A DNA stretch of 64,000 nucleotides, from the NCBI GenBank assembly GCA_963783855.1, contig CAWAPE010000014.1, forward strand, positions 682,001 to 746,000. Direction: 5' to 3'. Positions within the stretch are counted from its first letter, which is position 1, and each line of letters opens with the position of its first letter. The position numbers and the translations under genes are program-made. The notes below the pieces were generated by a model. The model did no database searches, was not told where the DNA came from, and saw only the letters and a program-made list of their open reading frames with translations. This stretch comes from JAKAGZ01 sp963783855. Its GTDB lineage: Bacteria; Bacteroidota; Ignavibacteria; Ignavibacteriales; Ignavibacteriaceae. Shown piece by piece: positions 9,708 through 18,913 of this stretch.

Positions 9708-9842
9708 TTTCTTTCCTTGTCATTTTGAATACGGCAACTAACAAGATGATAAATGACAATCTCCGGTTCTCTGATTGATTATTTTGGTTATAAATTATAA
9801 GATTTAGTATTTAAAGATAGGCAAAAGCGCAGCTTAAATTAA

Positions 9843-10994
9843 TCAATTAGTAATAACCCGTGGGATGTTGTTAGGCAACCGGGTTAACAATTCATAATTT
9901 AACTGGTTACTAAGTTCACTGAATGAAGCAACAGAAAGTGAGAGGTCGCCCTGGTGTCCAATTAATACTACTTCATCACCTTTTTTAGTCTCAGGTATGT
10001 CCGTTACATCAACCGTCATAAGGTTCATATTTACAATTCCTACAACGCCTACTCTTTTACCGTGAATTAAAACACGTCCTGTGTTGCTCAGTGAACGACT
10101 GAATCCATGCGCGTACCCTACAGGTATAGTGGCGATTTTTAATTTCTTGTGAGCCAAATAGGTTGTTCCGTAACCTATAAATTCACCGGTACTGACTTCT
10201 TTTGTGTCCATTACTTTTGTTTTCCAGGTAATAACCCGATCAAGTGGATCAGTCTTATCCTCTTTTTTGCTCAGGAAATTTATTAGCGTTTCATCACTTG
10301 GCCAAAAACCGTACTGCATTATCCCGATTCTGGCCATGTTCATTCTTGTTTTGGGGTAGCGTATGGCAGCAGCAGAACAGGCAGTGTGACAAATTTTCGG
10401 GACAATCCCTTGAGCGTGAAACCATTTATAAGTTTTACTGAAATTTTTGATTTGATCTTTTACTCTCAGATAATTCGCTATACTTTCGGCACCAGCATAG
10501 TGAGTACACAATCCCTCAAAAGAAAGTGCTTCGTAATTATGCTTAAGTTTTTCCAAAACCAGTTCAAGTTCGTCTTGGTCAAAGCCCGTCCTGTTCATAC
10601 CTGTTTCAACTTCAATATGAACTTTAGCAGGTTTCTTAATTTTTTTAGAATGCTTTATTGCCGCATCAAGTCTGTCAAAATCAAAGACAAAAAATTCTAT
10701 ATCATTTTCAATCGCCCATTCTATTTCATCATTATCTATTGCGCCCATAATCATTATTGATGGGCCATTACTTGAAATGCTTTTTACTCTAAGGGCTTCA
10801 TCTGCGCTATAAACAGAAAAGTGCTCCTGGCCGCAGTCCTCTGCAATCGGAACAAAGGCTTCTATATTGTGCCCGTAGGCATTGCCTTTAATAACCGAAG
10901 AAATTATTACTTTTTTGCCCAGTATTTTCCTTAATAAAGTAAGATTTTTCTGAAGTGCTGATTTACTTATTTCTATTACTGATGAATTGAACAT
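9843..10994 (-). CDS. alr: Alanine racemase
   Basis: A 383-residue fold-type III PLP enzyme that interconverts L- and D-alanine for peptidoglycan. PLP lysine is Lys36 in 'SSVIKGNAYGHN'. The C-terminal domain carries 'TIPVGYAHGFSRSL' with the second catalytic Tyr region, and 'VGIVNMNLMTVDVT'. It is the last gene of a tight minus-strand set: only 3 nt separate it from the M20 amidohydrolase. It is the second racemase of the set, the other being the ornithine/alanine racemase family gene. This hints at a D-amino-acid pathway in addition to cell-wall supply. Confidence 0.9.
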   Translation of the reverse strand: MFNSSVIEISKSALQKNLTLLRKILGKKVIISSVIKGNAYGHNIEAFVPIAEDCGQEHFSVYSADEALRVKSISSNGPSIMIMGAIDNDEIEWAIENDIEFFVFDFDRLDAAIKHSKKIKKPAKVHIEVETGMNRTGFDQDELELVLEKLKHNYEALSFEGLCTHYAGAESIANYLRVKDQIKNFSKTYKWFHAQGIVPKICHTACSAAAIRYPKTRMNMARIGIMQYGFWPSDETLINFLSKKEDKTDPLDRVITWKTKVMDTKEVSTGEFIGYGTTYLAHKKLKIATIPVGYAHGFSRSLSNTGRVLIHGKRVGVVGIVNMNLMTVDVTDIPETKKGDEVVLIGHQGDLSLSVASFSELSNQLNYELLTRLPNNIPRVITN

Positions 10995-10997
10995 AGT

Positions 10998-12149
10998 TTA
11001 AGTTAGAATTTTTTCTATCAATGAATAAAAAACTTTTACCCCCGGTTCAATTATTTCATCCGGGAAATCAAAATCCGGGTTGTGAAGTGCAGGTTGTTTT
11101 TTACCCGACCCAAGACCGAATAACGCACCTTTAAAATGATTTGTAAAATGTCCAAAATCCTCTGACCAGCGGAAAGGAGTCCTGATTTTCTGAACTTTTA
11201 GCTTGTTCTTTTTTGCTGATTCTTTCACGAGCTGGACACAGTCTCTATCATTTACTGTTGCGGGAAATTCTTCGGTAAAACTTATCTGGGTTTTTAATCT
11301 GTATTTTTTTGAAATTTTCTTTACTGTATCCACTGCTCCTTGTGTAAGCAAACTCATATCCTGATTCTTAAATGATCTTAGCGTTGCCATAACTTCTGCA
11401 TAACCGGGTGAAGTGCCAAAAGCTCGCTTACCAATTTTTGTATGAATAATTGTAACAAGGGAAAAATCTTTTACAGACTTAATGTTTTCAGGAAGGGAAT
11501 TCAATCCGGATATAATTTCTGAAACGGCCAACGCAGGATTTATCCCTCTTTCAGGTTCAGCGGCATGGGAAGTTTTTCCTTTTAGTTTTATTATCATTCC
11601 CTTTGAAGCAGCTGCAAATTCTTTTTCACGGACCAGAATTTTTCCCTTTTCATAGCCAGGAAGATTATGTAAAGCAAAAACAAAATCGGGCTTAATTAGC
11701 CTGAATTTTTTATCTTCTAATATCCATTCAGCGCCTTCACCGGTTTCTTCAGCAGATTGATAAAGAAGAATAACTCTTCCTTTGCTAATTTTATTTTTTG
11801 AAAGGAGGGGAATCAGCCCGGAAACGATTGTCATATGCCCATCGTGCCCGCATTTATGAGCGATATTCTCATTAACAGATTTATATCTGAATTTATTAAT
11901 CTCTGAAATAGGAAGTGCATCAAGTTCACACCGGATAAGAACGGTGGGCCCCTTTTTCTTTCCTTTAAAAATTATTGCCAGTCCAGTTCCGCCAATATTT
12001 GAAATAATTTTATCAGGGCTGTATTTCTTTGCGAAGGCCGTTATCCTTTTTGCAGTATTTTTCTCACTGCCGGATAGTTCGGGATTTTTGTGAATTTCTT
12101 TTCTTAGTTTTATCAGGTCATCTAAAGGAACAGAAATAGCATTTTTCAT
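10998..12149 (-). CDS. M20-family amidohydrolase (N-acyl-amino acid hydrolase / carboxypeptidase-like)
   Basis: A 383-residue cytosolic metal-dependent hydrolase. Metal-ligand motifs seen are 'HKCGHDGHM' (His and Asp ligands), 'SAEETGEGA' (catalytic Glu plus ligand Glu) and 'ALHNLPGYEKG'. The lid domain lies between about residues 180 and 290. Known relatives (AmhX/HipO/IAA-amino-acid hydrolases) cleave an acyl or aminoacyl group from an amino acid. It sits between the Na+/solute symporter (3 nt) and alanine racemase (3 nt), so its substrate probably enters through that symporter. Its product may be a racemase substrate, but that is inference. Confidence 0.85.
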   Translation of the reverse strand: MKNAISVPLDDLIKLRKEIHKNPELSGSEKNTAKRITAFAKKYSPDKIISNIGGTGLAIIFKGKKKGPTVLIRCELDALPISEINKFRYKSVNENIAHKCGHDGHMTIVSGLIPLLSKNKISKGRVILLYQSAEETGEGAEWILEDKKFRLIKPDFVFALHNLPGYEKGKILVREKEFAAASKGMIIKLKGKTSHAAEPERGINPALAVSEIISGLNSLPENIKSVKDFSLVTIIHTKIGKRAFGTSPGYAEVMATLRSFKNQDMSLLTQGAVDTVKKISKKYRLKTQISFTEEFPATVNDRDCVQLVKESAKKNKLKVQKIRTPFRWSEDFGHFTNHFKGALFGLGSGKKQPALHNPDFDFPDEIIEPGVKVFYSLIEKILT

Positions 12150-12152
12150 ATA

Positions 12153-13618
12153 TTATTTTCTCTCAGCAGTTCCTACAGTTTTAAGATATTCTTTATTTGG
12201 AAATAAGTAGGTTAAAAGGATAAAAGTCAATGCAGAACCAGTAATTCCAAAAATATTCGGATCGAGGCCCAACGGAAGTTTTATATTAATAAGAATTAAA
12301 GTAATTGTTGTTCCGCCTCCGATCAACATTGCCCACATTGCTGCAATTGAACTGCTTCGTTTCCAGAAAAATGCACCTATCACCGGAACAAAAAGGCCCG
12401 AGACCATAAAAGCATAGGAATAAAGCATAAGCTGAAGTACATTCTGCATACTACTTGCAAGCCACAATGAGAACAGCCCGAGAACTAATGTAAGCCACTG
12501 TGATATTTTTAAAAATCTTTTTTGATTAGAGCTAATGGAAAAAAACCTGTCAAGAATATCCGTTGCCACATTCCCGGATGCGGCCATAAGACAACTATCA
12601 GCGGTTGACATAATTGCGGAAAAATATGCTGACATCATCAATCCCATTAATCCGATTGGCATAACTGTTCTCAATAAAAGGGGTAGCCCCTTTTCCGGAT
12701 CGAGACCAGCAATAGTTGGGAAGCCAAGGTAAGCAAACATCCCCTGATCAGCAGCAACCCTGCTAAATAATCCAAGTAGAACACCCATCATTGCCATAAC
12801 TGGCCATTCAAAAAGTCCGGCAATGAACCATGCTTTCTTCGCGGTTTTTTCATCGCGACAGGCATAAATTCTCTGGTAAAGAGTCATACCAACAAACCAG
12901 ATCGGGATAATTGTTACTCCCCAGTTTACAAGAGTTTGCCAGCTTACATTTGAAAAAGATAATAGGTCCTTTGATACCTCCTGCTGTAAAGCGCTGAACC
13001 CACCTATTGCAGAATATCCGAGGGGGATTCCGATGAAAATCAGTCCCGCCATCAGCACAATCCATTGGACAGTATCAGTATAAATTACAGCTTTTATTCC
13101 ACCGAGAGAAGTATAGACAATTACTATAATCCCCATTATTAATAAAGCTGTTTCCATATCCAGATCCACAAAAGAAGCGGAAGCCAGTTTTGCACCGGCG
13201 AGAATTTGTGAACTCGTAAACCCGATATAACCGATAGCAGAAATAATACCGGCTATAAGAGCAACTTTATTATTATAGAAATGTTCAAAAATCTGTGGGA
13301 AGGTATACAACTCTTTGAAGTTTTTCATCCTGCTGACACGCGGGATTAAAAATACTGCACTGACCCAGGCACCGATAAGCCCGGTAAAAAGCATCCACGA
13401 ACCAGATAGTCCCATTACAAATCCGAGTCCGCCCAGACCAATTGAAAAACCTCCACCGACATCCGTTGCAACTACGGACATACCTACGTGCAGGCTTCCC
13501 ATGCTTCTTCCACCGACAAAATAATCTTCGGCGTCTTTATTCTTTTTTAAAAGAAAAAGCCGATACCAAGCATAACGGCCATATAAACGAAAAATTCTAC
13601 AAGATCTACAATATGCAT
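12153..13618 (-). CDS. Sodium:solute symporter (SSS family), frameshifted near its N terminus
   Basis: The long open frame (12153-13502, 449 aa) lacks the first helix of the family. The missing start lies in another frame: ATG at 13618 gives MHIVDLVEFFVYMAVMLGIG..., then meets TAA at 13549-13547. The coding sense resumes as KKNKDAEDYFVGGRSMG, the classic SSS 'EDYFVGGR' segment. One base is missing (or two extra) in the run of T/A at 13543-13552. Helices continue through 'GGIKAVIYTDTVQW' (substrate/Na+ site region). Known role: Na+-driven uptake of a small organic solute. It is in a tight operon between the ornithine/alanine racemase gene (30 nt) and the amidohydrolase (3 nt). Confidence 0.85.
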
Positions 13619-13647
13619 TTAATCTATTATTTTTGTTTATAAATAAT

Positions 13648-14730
13648 CTAAATTGTTTTCTTCGACATATATCGTGAATTCATCAGGCGTGCGATGGACG
13701 TATAATTAGGCATAAAATGAATTTGTCCACCGACTTTATATTTGCCCTTTTCTTTCCCAAGGTCGTATACCGTCATATCAGATGTTGTCCCTACTAATTG
13801 CAATTTTTGATCTTTCGGACGAAGATCATTGACATCAACATCTAGCTGTCCGAAATCAACTATTCCTCTGTAAGATTCACTGACTCCTTTCTCAAATTCT
13901 AATTCGGAAGTATGTCCTACATTTCCCTCGCCTATAACTCCGTCAGGTTTTAGCTCTTTTTTATTCAGTTCAAGAATTTCAGCCCTAAATTCAATTGTTG
14001 AAGTTGAGAGGTTTCTGAATTTTTTATTATTCAAAGGTGATACTCCCAGCAGTGCAGCTTCACCTATTCTAAAATGATTTATACCTTTTGGAATTTTACC
14101 TTTTGAAAGTAGGGGAAGAGTAATAGAAGTGCCGCCTGAGACTAATTCTAGTTTTTTATTGAACCTTGCCTCAATTAAATGAGTGTATAAACTAAGCTGA
14201 ATTAACTTATCATAAGTAGGTTCAACTCCGTACATACATCCCAGGTTCGTTCCTATTCCAATTGTTTCAATATTATTAAGCTCGAAAATCTTTTCATAAA
14301 AATTCAAAACCTCATCCCTTACAACTCCTTCACGAAGTTCCCCCATTTCAATCATTACAACTATTCTGTGTTTCTTTCCCTGTTTCTCAGCTTCTTTATC
14401 GAGTGCTTCAATTGTACTGAACGATGAATTAAGAGATACATCCGCATATTTAATTACATTTTTTACCTGGTTAAGTGCAGGTGGTTTTATGTACATAGTC
14501 ACAAGGTCTGGCTTAATCTCTTTAATTATCCGCAGGTTTGAGATTCTTGAATCACCAACAGAATGTAGCTGCTTGAGAGAAATATCGGGAAGAATTTTCT
14601 CAAGAGATTCTTTGTGTCCACAAAGCATTTTTGTTACCAGCGACCATTGAATATTATTTTGTGAAAGATAATTATTGAGCTTTTGTATGTTCTCAATAAT
14701 CCTTCCCGTATCAATAGTTAAGGTTGCCAT
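13648..14730 (-). CDS. Alanine/ornithine racemase family PLP-dependent enzyme
   Basis: A 360-residue fold-type III PLP protein. Lys34 in 'SLVTKMLCGH' is the predicted Schiff-base lysine. 'GGTSITLPLLSKGKIPKGINHFRIGEAALLG' is the phosphate-binding/barrel region shared with Clostridium ornithine racemase and the YhfX group. Length and N terminus fit that family rather than Alr. The start codon follows the GNAT stop by 2 nt. A second, distinct racemase (alr) closes the same operon. The amino acid acted on cannot be told from sequence. Confidence 0.8.
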   Translation of the reverse strand: MATLTIDTGRIIENIQKLNNYLSQNNIQWSLVTKMLCGHKESLEKILPDISLKQLHSVGDSRISNLRIIKEIKPDLVTMYIKPPALNQVKNVIKYADVSLNSSFSTIEALDKEAEKQGKKHRIVVMIEMGELREGVVRDEVLNFYEKIFELNNIETIGIGTNLGCMYGVEPTYDKLIQLSLYTHLIEARFNKKLELVSGGTSITLPLLSKGKIPKGINHFRIGEAALLGVSPLNNKKFRNLSTSTIEFRAEILELNKKELKPDGVIGEGNVGHTSELEFEKGVSESYRGIVDFGQLDVDVNDLRPKDQKLQLVGTTSDMTVYDLGKEKGKYKVGGQIHFMPNYTSIARLMNSRYMSKKTI

Positions 14731-14732
14731 TT

Positions 14733-15182
14733 TTATTTCCCCTTATTATATCTCATCTCTGCATATTTTGTTGTAAAGCCGATTCTTTCGTATAACCTTT
14801 TGGCCGGGTTTTCATACTCAACGTGCAGCTTCACATCTCCTTCGGCTTCTTTAATCCCTCTTTCTGCTACTTGTTTTCCAATTCCCTTATTTCTGAACTT
14901 GCTGTCAACTGCAATATATACAAGAATATTTTCGGGAATAAATTCGGACATCCCGGTTTTGTTCATTATTAATTCTCCACAGAGCTCGCCATCCCAGTAT
15001 GCTGTTAAAAGGAATCCGCCGAGACCTCCATTTTTACCGAATGCGAAGTCGATACATTTTGAAATTGCGGATTTTGAATCGCCGAATTGGTCCAGGTGAG
15101 TGTAAAGAAAATCTACAAATTTTTCACTGGATAATTCTTTTTCAAGTTCTGCTTCGTTTACTATCTTGTTTATCGTTAACAT
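14733..15182 (-). CDS. GNAT-family N-acetyltransferase
   Basis: A 149-residue acetyl-CoA-dependent acetyltransferase. The acetyl-CoA loop is 'SKFRNKGIGKQVAERGI' (the R/Q-x-x-G-x-G/A motif A), followed by 'LHVEYENPAKRLYERIGF', the canonical motif B ending. It is the first gene of the minus-strand operon, with a good ribosome site (GGAGAAGAA) before the start. Coupling with racemases, a symporter and an M20 hydrolase suggests acetylation of an amino acid or of a D-amino-acid intermediate. The substrate is unknown. Confidence 0.8.
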   Translation of the reverse strand: MLTINKIVNEAELEKELSSEKFVDFLYTHLDQFGDSKSAISKCIDFAFGKNGGLGGFLLTAYWDGELCGELIMNKTGMSEFIPENILVYIAVDSKFRNKGIGKQVAERGIKEAEGDVKLHVEYENPAKRLYERIGFTTKYAEMRYNKGK

Positions 15183-15647
15183 TTCTTCTCCATTTATATC
15201 TTAAAATTGATAAAAAATCACTATTCTCCTACTCTGAAACAATTAAAAAATTTATGGTAACTAAAATTATTTGAAGACATTACGTCAAATGCCGGATAAT
15301 TTTTGAAGAGATTTCGATTTTTCTCCTAAACTGTTGGGGGTGAATCAATTTTTAGAAGATTTTGAATAACAGTGATTATCTCCTTAAAATAAGAAAATAT
15401 GTCAAAATTGCAAATTTTCGAAGGGTTTTTGTGGCTATAATGACCAGAAAGTCATATTCTTTTACTGTAAACTCTGCGATAAAAGAAGTAGTGAATAATT
15501 TTTATTTTTTAATAAAGTAATAAATTCTTCCTTATTTATTTTGTTTATAATAAGATAGAGAAAAATTTTTGAACTTTAAGCAGACTTAAATGTTATATAT
15601 TATAGAAAATCAGAAAAGATTATTGAAACTTAAAGAAAGAGGATATT
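15183..15647. other. Divergent intergenic region between the racemase and pentose-phosphate operons
   Basis: 465 bp, very AT-rich, with no convincing reading frame or RNA gene on either strand. It must hold the promoters of both divergent operons. One weak candidate for the plus-strand operon is TTGAAC (15569-15574) with TATATA about 19 bases on. The gnd start is preceded by AAAGAGGATATT, a usable ribosome site. A small dyad TGACCAGAAAGTCA lies near 15439-15452 and could be an operator, but nothing confirms it. Confidence 0.35.
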
Positions 15648-16547
15648 ATGAAAATTGGATTTATAGGGCTCGGAAAAATGGGCGGCAATATGGTGCAGAG
15701 GCTAATGAATGATGGACACGAAGTTGTGGTTTATAATTTAACACAAAAGGAAATTGATGAGGCTATAAAAAACGGTGCTGTTGGCTCGGATTCTGTAAAA
15801 GATCTTGTGGGCAAATTGCCGGAAAGAAAAGTAGTGTGGTTGATGGTACCTTCAGGCGATCCTGTCGATCAAAATATTGATGCTCTTCTTTCATTGATGA
15901 AAAAAGATGACATTATTATTGACGGGGGAAATTCTTTCTATAAAACAAGTATGGAAAGAGGAAAGAAAACTTCTGAGAAAAAAGTTTCTTATATAGATTG
16001 CGGAACAAGCGGAGGAGTTTGGGGGTTAAAAGAAGGTTACTGCTTAATGTACGGTGGTGAAAAATCTGCGTGCGAATACTGCGAACCGATATTTAAAACA
16101 CTGGCTCCTGAAAAAGGTTATCAGTATTGCGGAAGATCCGGTTCAGGGCATTTTGTAAAAATGGTTCACAACGGAATTGAATATGGAATGATGCAGTCTT
16201 ATGCCGAGGGATTTGAAATAATGGAGAAATCTCCTTTCGATATTGATTTGAAGGCAGTTTCAGAAGTTTGGAGATATGGAAGTGTAATTCGTTCCTGGCT
16301 ACTTGAGCTTGCGGGCCTTGCACTTAAAGATGATCCCAAACTTTCAAAAATTAAAGATTATGTAGATGATAGCGGTGAAGGAAGATGGACGGTAGATGCA
16401 GCGATGGAATTCGATGTACCGGCTCATGTAATAACTGCTTCGTTATTTAACAGGTTCAGATCAAGAGAGGATGAATCATTCGCAATGAAAATGCTTGCTG
16501 CATTAAGGAACCAGTTTGGCGGACATGCAGTAAAGAAAGAAGAATAA
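15648..16547 (+). CDS. gnd: 6-phosphogluconate dehydrogenase, decarboxylating (short form)
   Basis: A 299-residue enzyme that oxidatively decarboxylates 6-phosphogluconate to ribulose-5-phosphate. The N-terminal Rossmann motif is 'GLGKMGGNM' (residues 7-15), followed by 'NLTQKE' where NADP-specific enzymes usually carry N-R-T. The catalytic segments 'DCGTSGGVWG' and 'KMVHNGIEYGMMQSY' are present. At about 300 residues it is the short class (YqeC/GndA-like) rather than the 470-residue E. coli type; several members of the short class prefer NAD+. It heads the operon gnd-zwf-pgl-pgi. Confidence 0.92.
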   Translation: MKIGFIGLGKMGGNMVQRLMNDGHEVVVYNLTQKEIDEAIKNGAVGSDSVKDLVGKLPERKVVWLMVPSGDPVDQNIDALLSLMKKDDIIIDGGNSFYKTSMERGKKTSEKKVSYIDCGTSGGVWGLKEGYCLMYGGEKSACEYCEPIFKTLAPEKGYQYCGRSGSGHFVKMVHNGIEYGMMQSYAEGFEIMEKSPFDIDLKAVSEVWRYGSVIRSWLLELAGLALKDDPKLSKIKDYVDDSGEGRWTVDAAMEFDVPAHVITASLFNRFRSREDESFAMKMLAALRNQFGGHAVKKEE

Positions 16548-16585
16548 AAAATTTAGCTATTAGCTGATAAATAAACGGAGATTGG

Positions 16586-18121
16586 ATGAGTAAACCTGAG
16601 AAACATATACTTGTAATTTTTGGTGCACTGGGAGATTTAACAAAAAGAAAATTAATCCCTGCTCTTTTTGAATTAAAAAAACAGAATATGCTTCCGGAAG
16701 ATTTTGCAATCATTGGAACAGGCAGGACTAAAACTTCGGACAAAGAATTCAGAAATAAGATGCGGGACGCGCTGGAACAATATTCAGAGGATCAGGAAAG
16801 GCAAAAAAATCTTGTGCATGATTTTATTAGTTCACTTTTTTTCTGTGTAATGGACTTTAAAAATGACAGTGATTATTCCGGCTTAAAGAAAAAGCTTGAG
16901 GACCTCGAAAAAAAACTAAATACCGCCGGAAATGTTATTTTTTACCTGGCCACTCCACCAAGTTTGTACGGCATAATTCCTATTGATCTGGCAAAGCACG
17001 GAATGAATGATCAATCTGATGGTAAAGGCTGGAAAAAAATTATCATTGAAAAACCTTTCGGTTATGATCTTAAAACTGCGAAAGAACTTAATGCTAAACT
17101 TTTAAAGCATTATGAAGAAAATCAGATTTACAGGATAGACCACTACCTGGGAAAAGAAACAGTACAAAATATTCTTGTAACTAGGTTTTCTAACGGAATT
17201 TTTGAACCTCTCTGGAACAGAAATTATATCCACCATGTTGAGGTAACATCTTCTGAAAATATCGGTGTTGAAAATCGAGGTGGTTACTACGATGATTCAG
17301 GCGCGTTGCGCGATATGATACAAAATCATCTTTTACAGCTAACAGGTGTAATTGCGATGGAGCCTCCGGCTTCATTTGAGTCAAACGCAATAAGAGATGA
17401 AACATTGAAAGTTTTTCAATCACTCCGCCCTATGAAACCAGAAGATGTCGAAAAAAATGTGATCATGGGGCAGTATGGTAAGTCTACAATTAAAGGTGAA
17501 AAAGTTCCGGGTTACCGGGAAGAAAAAGGCGTAAAAAAAGATTCGCGCACAGAGACTTTTGTGGCAATGAAACTTTTTATAGACAATTGGCGTTGGGGAG
17601 GCGTTCCGTTTTATATTCGCACGGGTAAGAGATTACCTACAAGGGTTACAGAAGTAGTAATACACTTTAAACCTACTCCACACCAGTTATTTGGAAGAGG
17701 AGAAACGGTGAATGATTCCTGCAACCAGCTTGTGATCAGGATACAACCTGATGAAGGCATCTTATTTAAAATTGGAATGAAAACACCCGGCGCAGGTTAT
17801 AAAATTCAAACTGTAAATATGGATTTTCATTATTCAGATTTAAAAGAAGAACCATTACCGCCGGCATATGAAAGACTTCTTCACGATTGCATGATAGGCG
17901 ATTCAACTTTGTTTGCGCGCGCGGATGCAGTGGAAGCCTGCTGGCAGTTTGTACAGCCAATACTTGATGCGTGGAGTGAGAATGAAAAAATAAAAATTTA
18001 CGGTTATCCGGCAGGGACATGGGGTCCTGAACACGCTGACACTTTGATTGATGAGCCGGGAATAACCTGGAGATACCCGTGCAAGAATTTATCTAATGAC
18101 GGACTGTTTTGTGAGTTATAA
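16586..18121 (+). CDS. zwf: Glucose-6-phosphate 1-dehydrogenase
   Basis: A 511-residue enzyme that oxidises glucose-6-phosphate to 6-phosphogluconolactone, the entry to the oxidative pentose phosphate route. The N terminus carries the dinucleotide loop 'IFGALGDLTKRKL'. 'IIEKPFGYDL' and the substrate/catalytic signature 'RIDHYLGKETVQN' (about residues 183-195) are intact, as is 'FYIRTGKRLP'. Length is typical. It lies 38 nt after gnd and 26 nt before pgl, so is clearly in the same operon. Confidence 0.95.
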   Translation: MSKPEKHILVIFGALGDLTKRKLIPALFELKKQNMLPEDFAIIGTGRTKTSDKEFRNKMRDALEQYSEDQERQKNLVHDFISSLFFCVMDFKNDSDYSGLKKKLEDLEKKLNTAGNVIFYLATPPSLYGIIPIDLAKHGMNDQSDGKGWKKIIIEKPFGYDLKTAKELNAKLLKHYEENQIYRIDHYLGKETVQNILVTRFSNGIFEPLWNRNYIHHVEVTSSENIGVENRGGYYDDSGALRDMIQNHLLQLTGVIAMEPPASFESNAIRDETLKVFQSLRPMKPEDVEKNVIMGQYGKSTIKGEKVPGYREEKGVKKDSRTETFVAMKLFIDNWRWGGVPFYIRTGKRLPTRVTEVVIHFKPTPHQLFGRGETVNDSCNQLVIRIQPDEGILFKIGMKTPGAGYKIQTVNMDFHYSDLKEEPLPPAYERLLHDCMIGDSTLFARADAVEACWQFVQPILDAWSENEKIKIYGYPAGTWGPEHADTLIDEPGITWRYPCKNLSNDGLFCEL

Positions 18122-18147
18122 ATTATGAATTCTAAATTTTGGATTGA

Positions 18148-18879
18148 ATGAAACCAACAGTAAAAAAATATAAAACACCGATAGAATTGTCTGAAGCATT
18201 TGCCGCCGAGTTAAAAAATATAATGTACGAACGGCCGGTTGACAGATCAAATGTTAATATTGTTTTATCGGGCGGAAGTACACCAAAAATTTTGTTTAAT
18301 GTATTAAGTGAAGAGTATGCTGAAAAAATTGACTGGGAAAAAATAAATTTTTTCTGGGGAGACGAAAGATGTGTCCTGCCCACAGATGAAGAGAGCAATT
18401 ACGGAATGACAAAAAAATATTTGCTGGACAAAATTGAAATTCCTGAAAGAAATATTCACAGAATAGTTGGTGAAAACCAGCCGGAAAGAGAAGCAGACAG
18501 GTATGCGCGGGAAATTGATGAAAATATTTTAACCATTAGTAACGGATTACCGGAATTTGATATTATAATTCTTGGAATGGGAACTGACGGACATACAGCC
18601 TCCATATTTCCTAATAAATTAGAACTATTCAATTCGGATAAAGTATGCGCCGTTGCTGAGCATCCATCGACTGGTCAGAAAAGAATTACATTAACAGGGA
18701 AAGTAATTAAGAATAGTAAAAGAGTGATATTTATGATTACCGGTAATGAAAAAGCGGAGATAGTAAAAAATATTCTTGAAAAGAAAAAAGGATATGAAAA
18801 ATATCCGGCGGCCTATGCTTTTCCGGAAGATGGAATTTATGAATGGTATATTGATGAAAAAGCTGCAAAATTATTATGA
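18148..18879 (+). CDS. pgl: 6-phosphogluconolactonase
   Basis: A 243-residue DevB/SOL-type lactonase that hydrolyses 6-phosphogluconolactone to 6-phosphogluconate. 'LSGGSTPKILF' near residue 40 and 'FFWGDERCVLP' near 70 are the phosphate/substrate motifs. 'DIIILGMGTDGHTASIFP' holds the catalytic His. Its position directly after zwf completes the oxidative branch: zwf, pgl and gnd are all present in one transcript. Confidence 0.93.
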   Translation: MKPTVKKYKTPIELSEAFAAELKNIMYERPVDRSNVNIVLSGGSTPKILFNVLSEEYAEKIDWEKINFFWGDERCVLPTDEESNYGMTKKYLLDKIEIPERNIHRIVGENQPEREADRYAREIDENILTISNGLPEFDIIILGMGTDGHTASIFPNKLELFNSDKVCAVAEHPSTGQKRITLTGKVIKNSKRVIFMITGNEKAEIVKNILEKKKGYEKYPAAYAFPEDGIYEWYIDEKAAKLL

Positions 18880-18913
18880 AAATCTAAATAAATTTAAAAT
18901 GGAGAAGATGTAA

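Noticed and set aside
10386..10760. 124-codon plus-strand frame opposite alr
   Set aside because: Shadow of a clearly conserved alanine racemase; hydrophobic, low-complexity product.
12153..13502. Start of the SSS symporter at ATG 13502
   Set aside because: It would delete the first transmembrane helix, whose sequence is plainly present upstream in another frame.
15439..15452. Dyad TGACCAGAAAGTCA as an operator
   Set aside because: Short, and with one copy such a dyad is expected by chance in AT-rich DNA; mentioned only in the intergenic entry.
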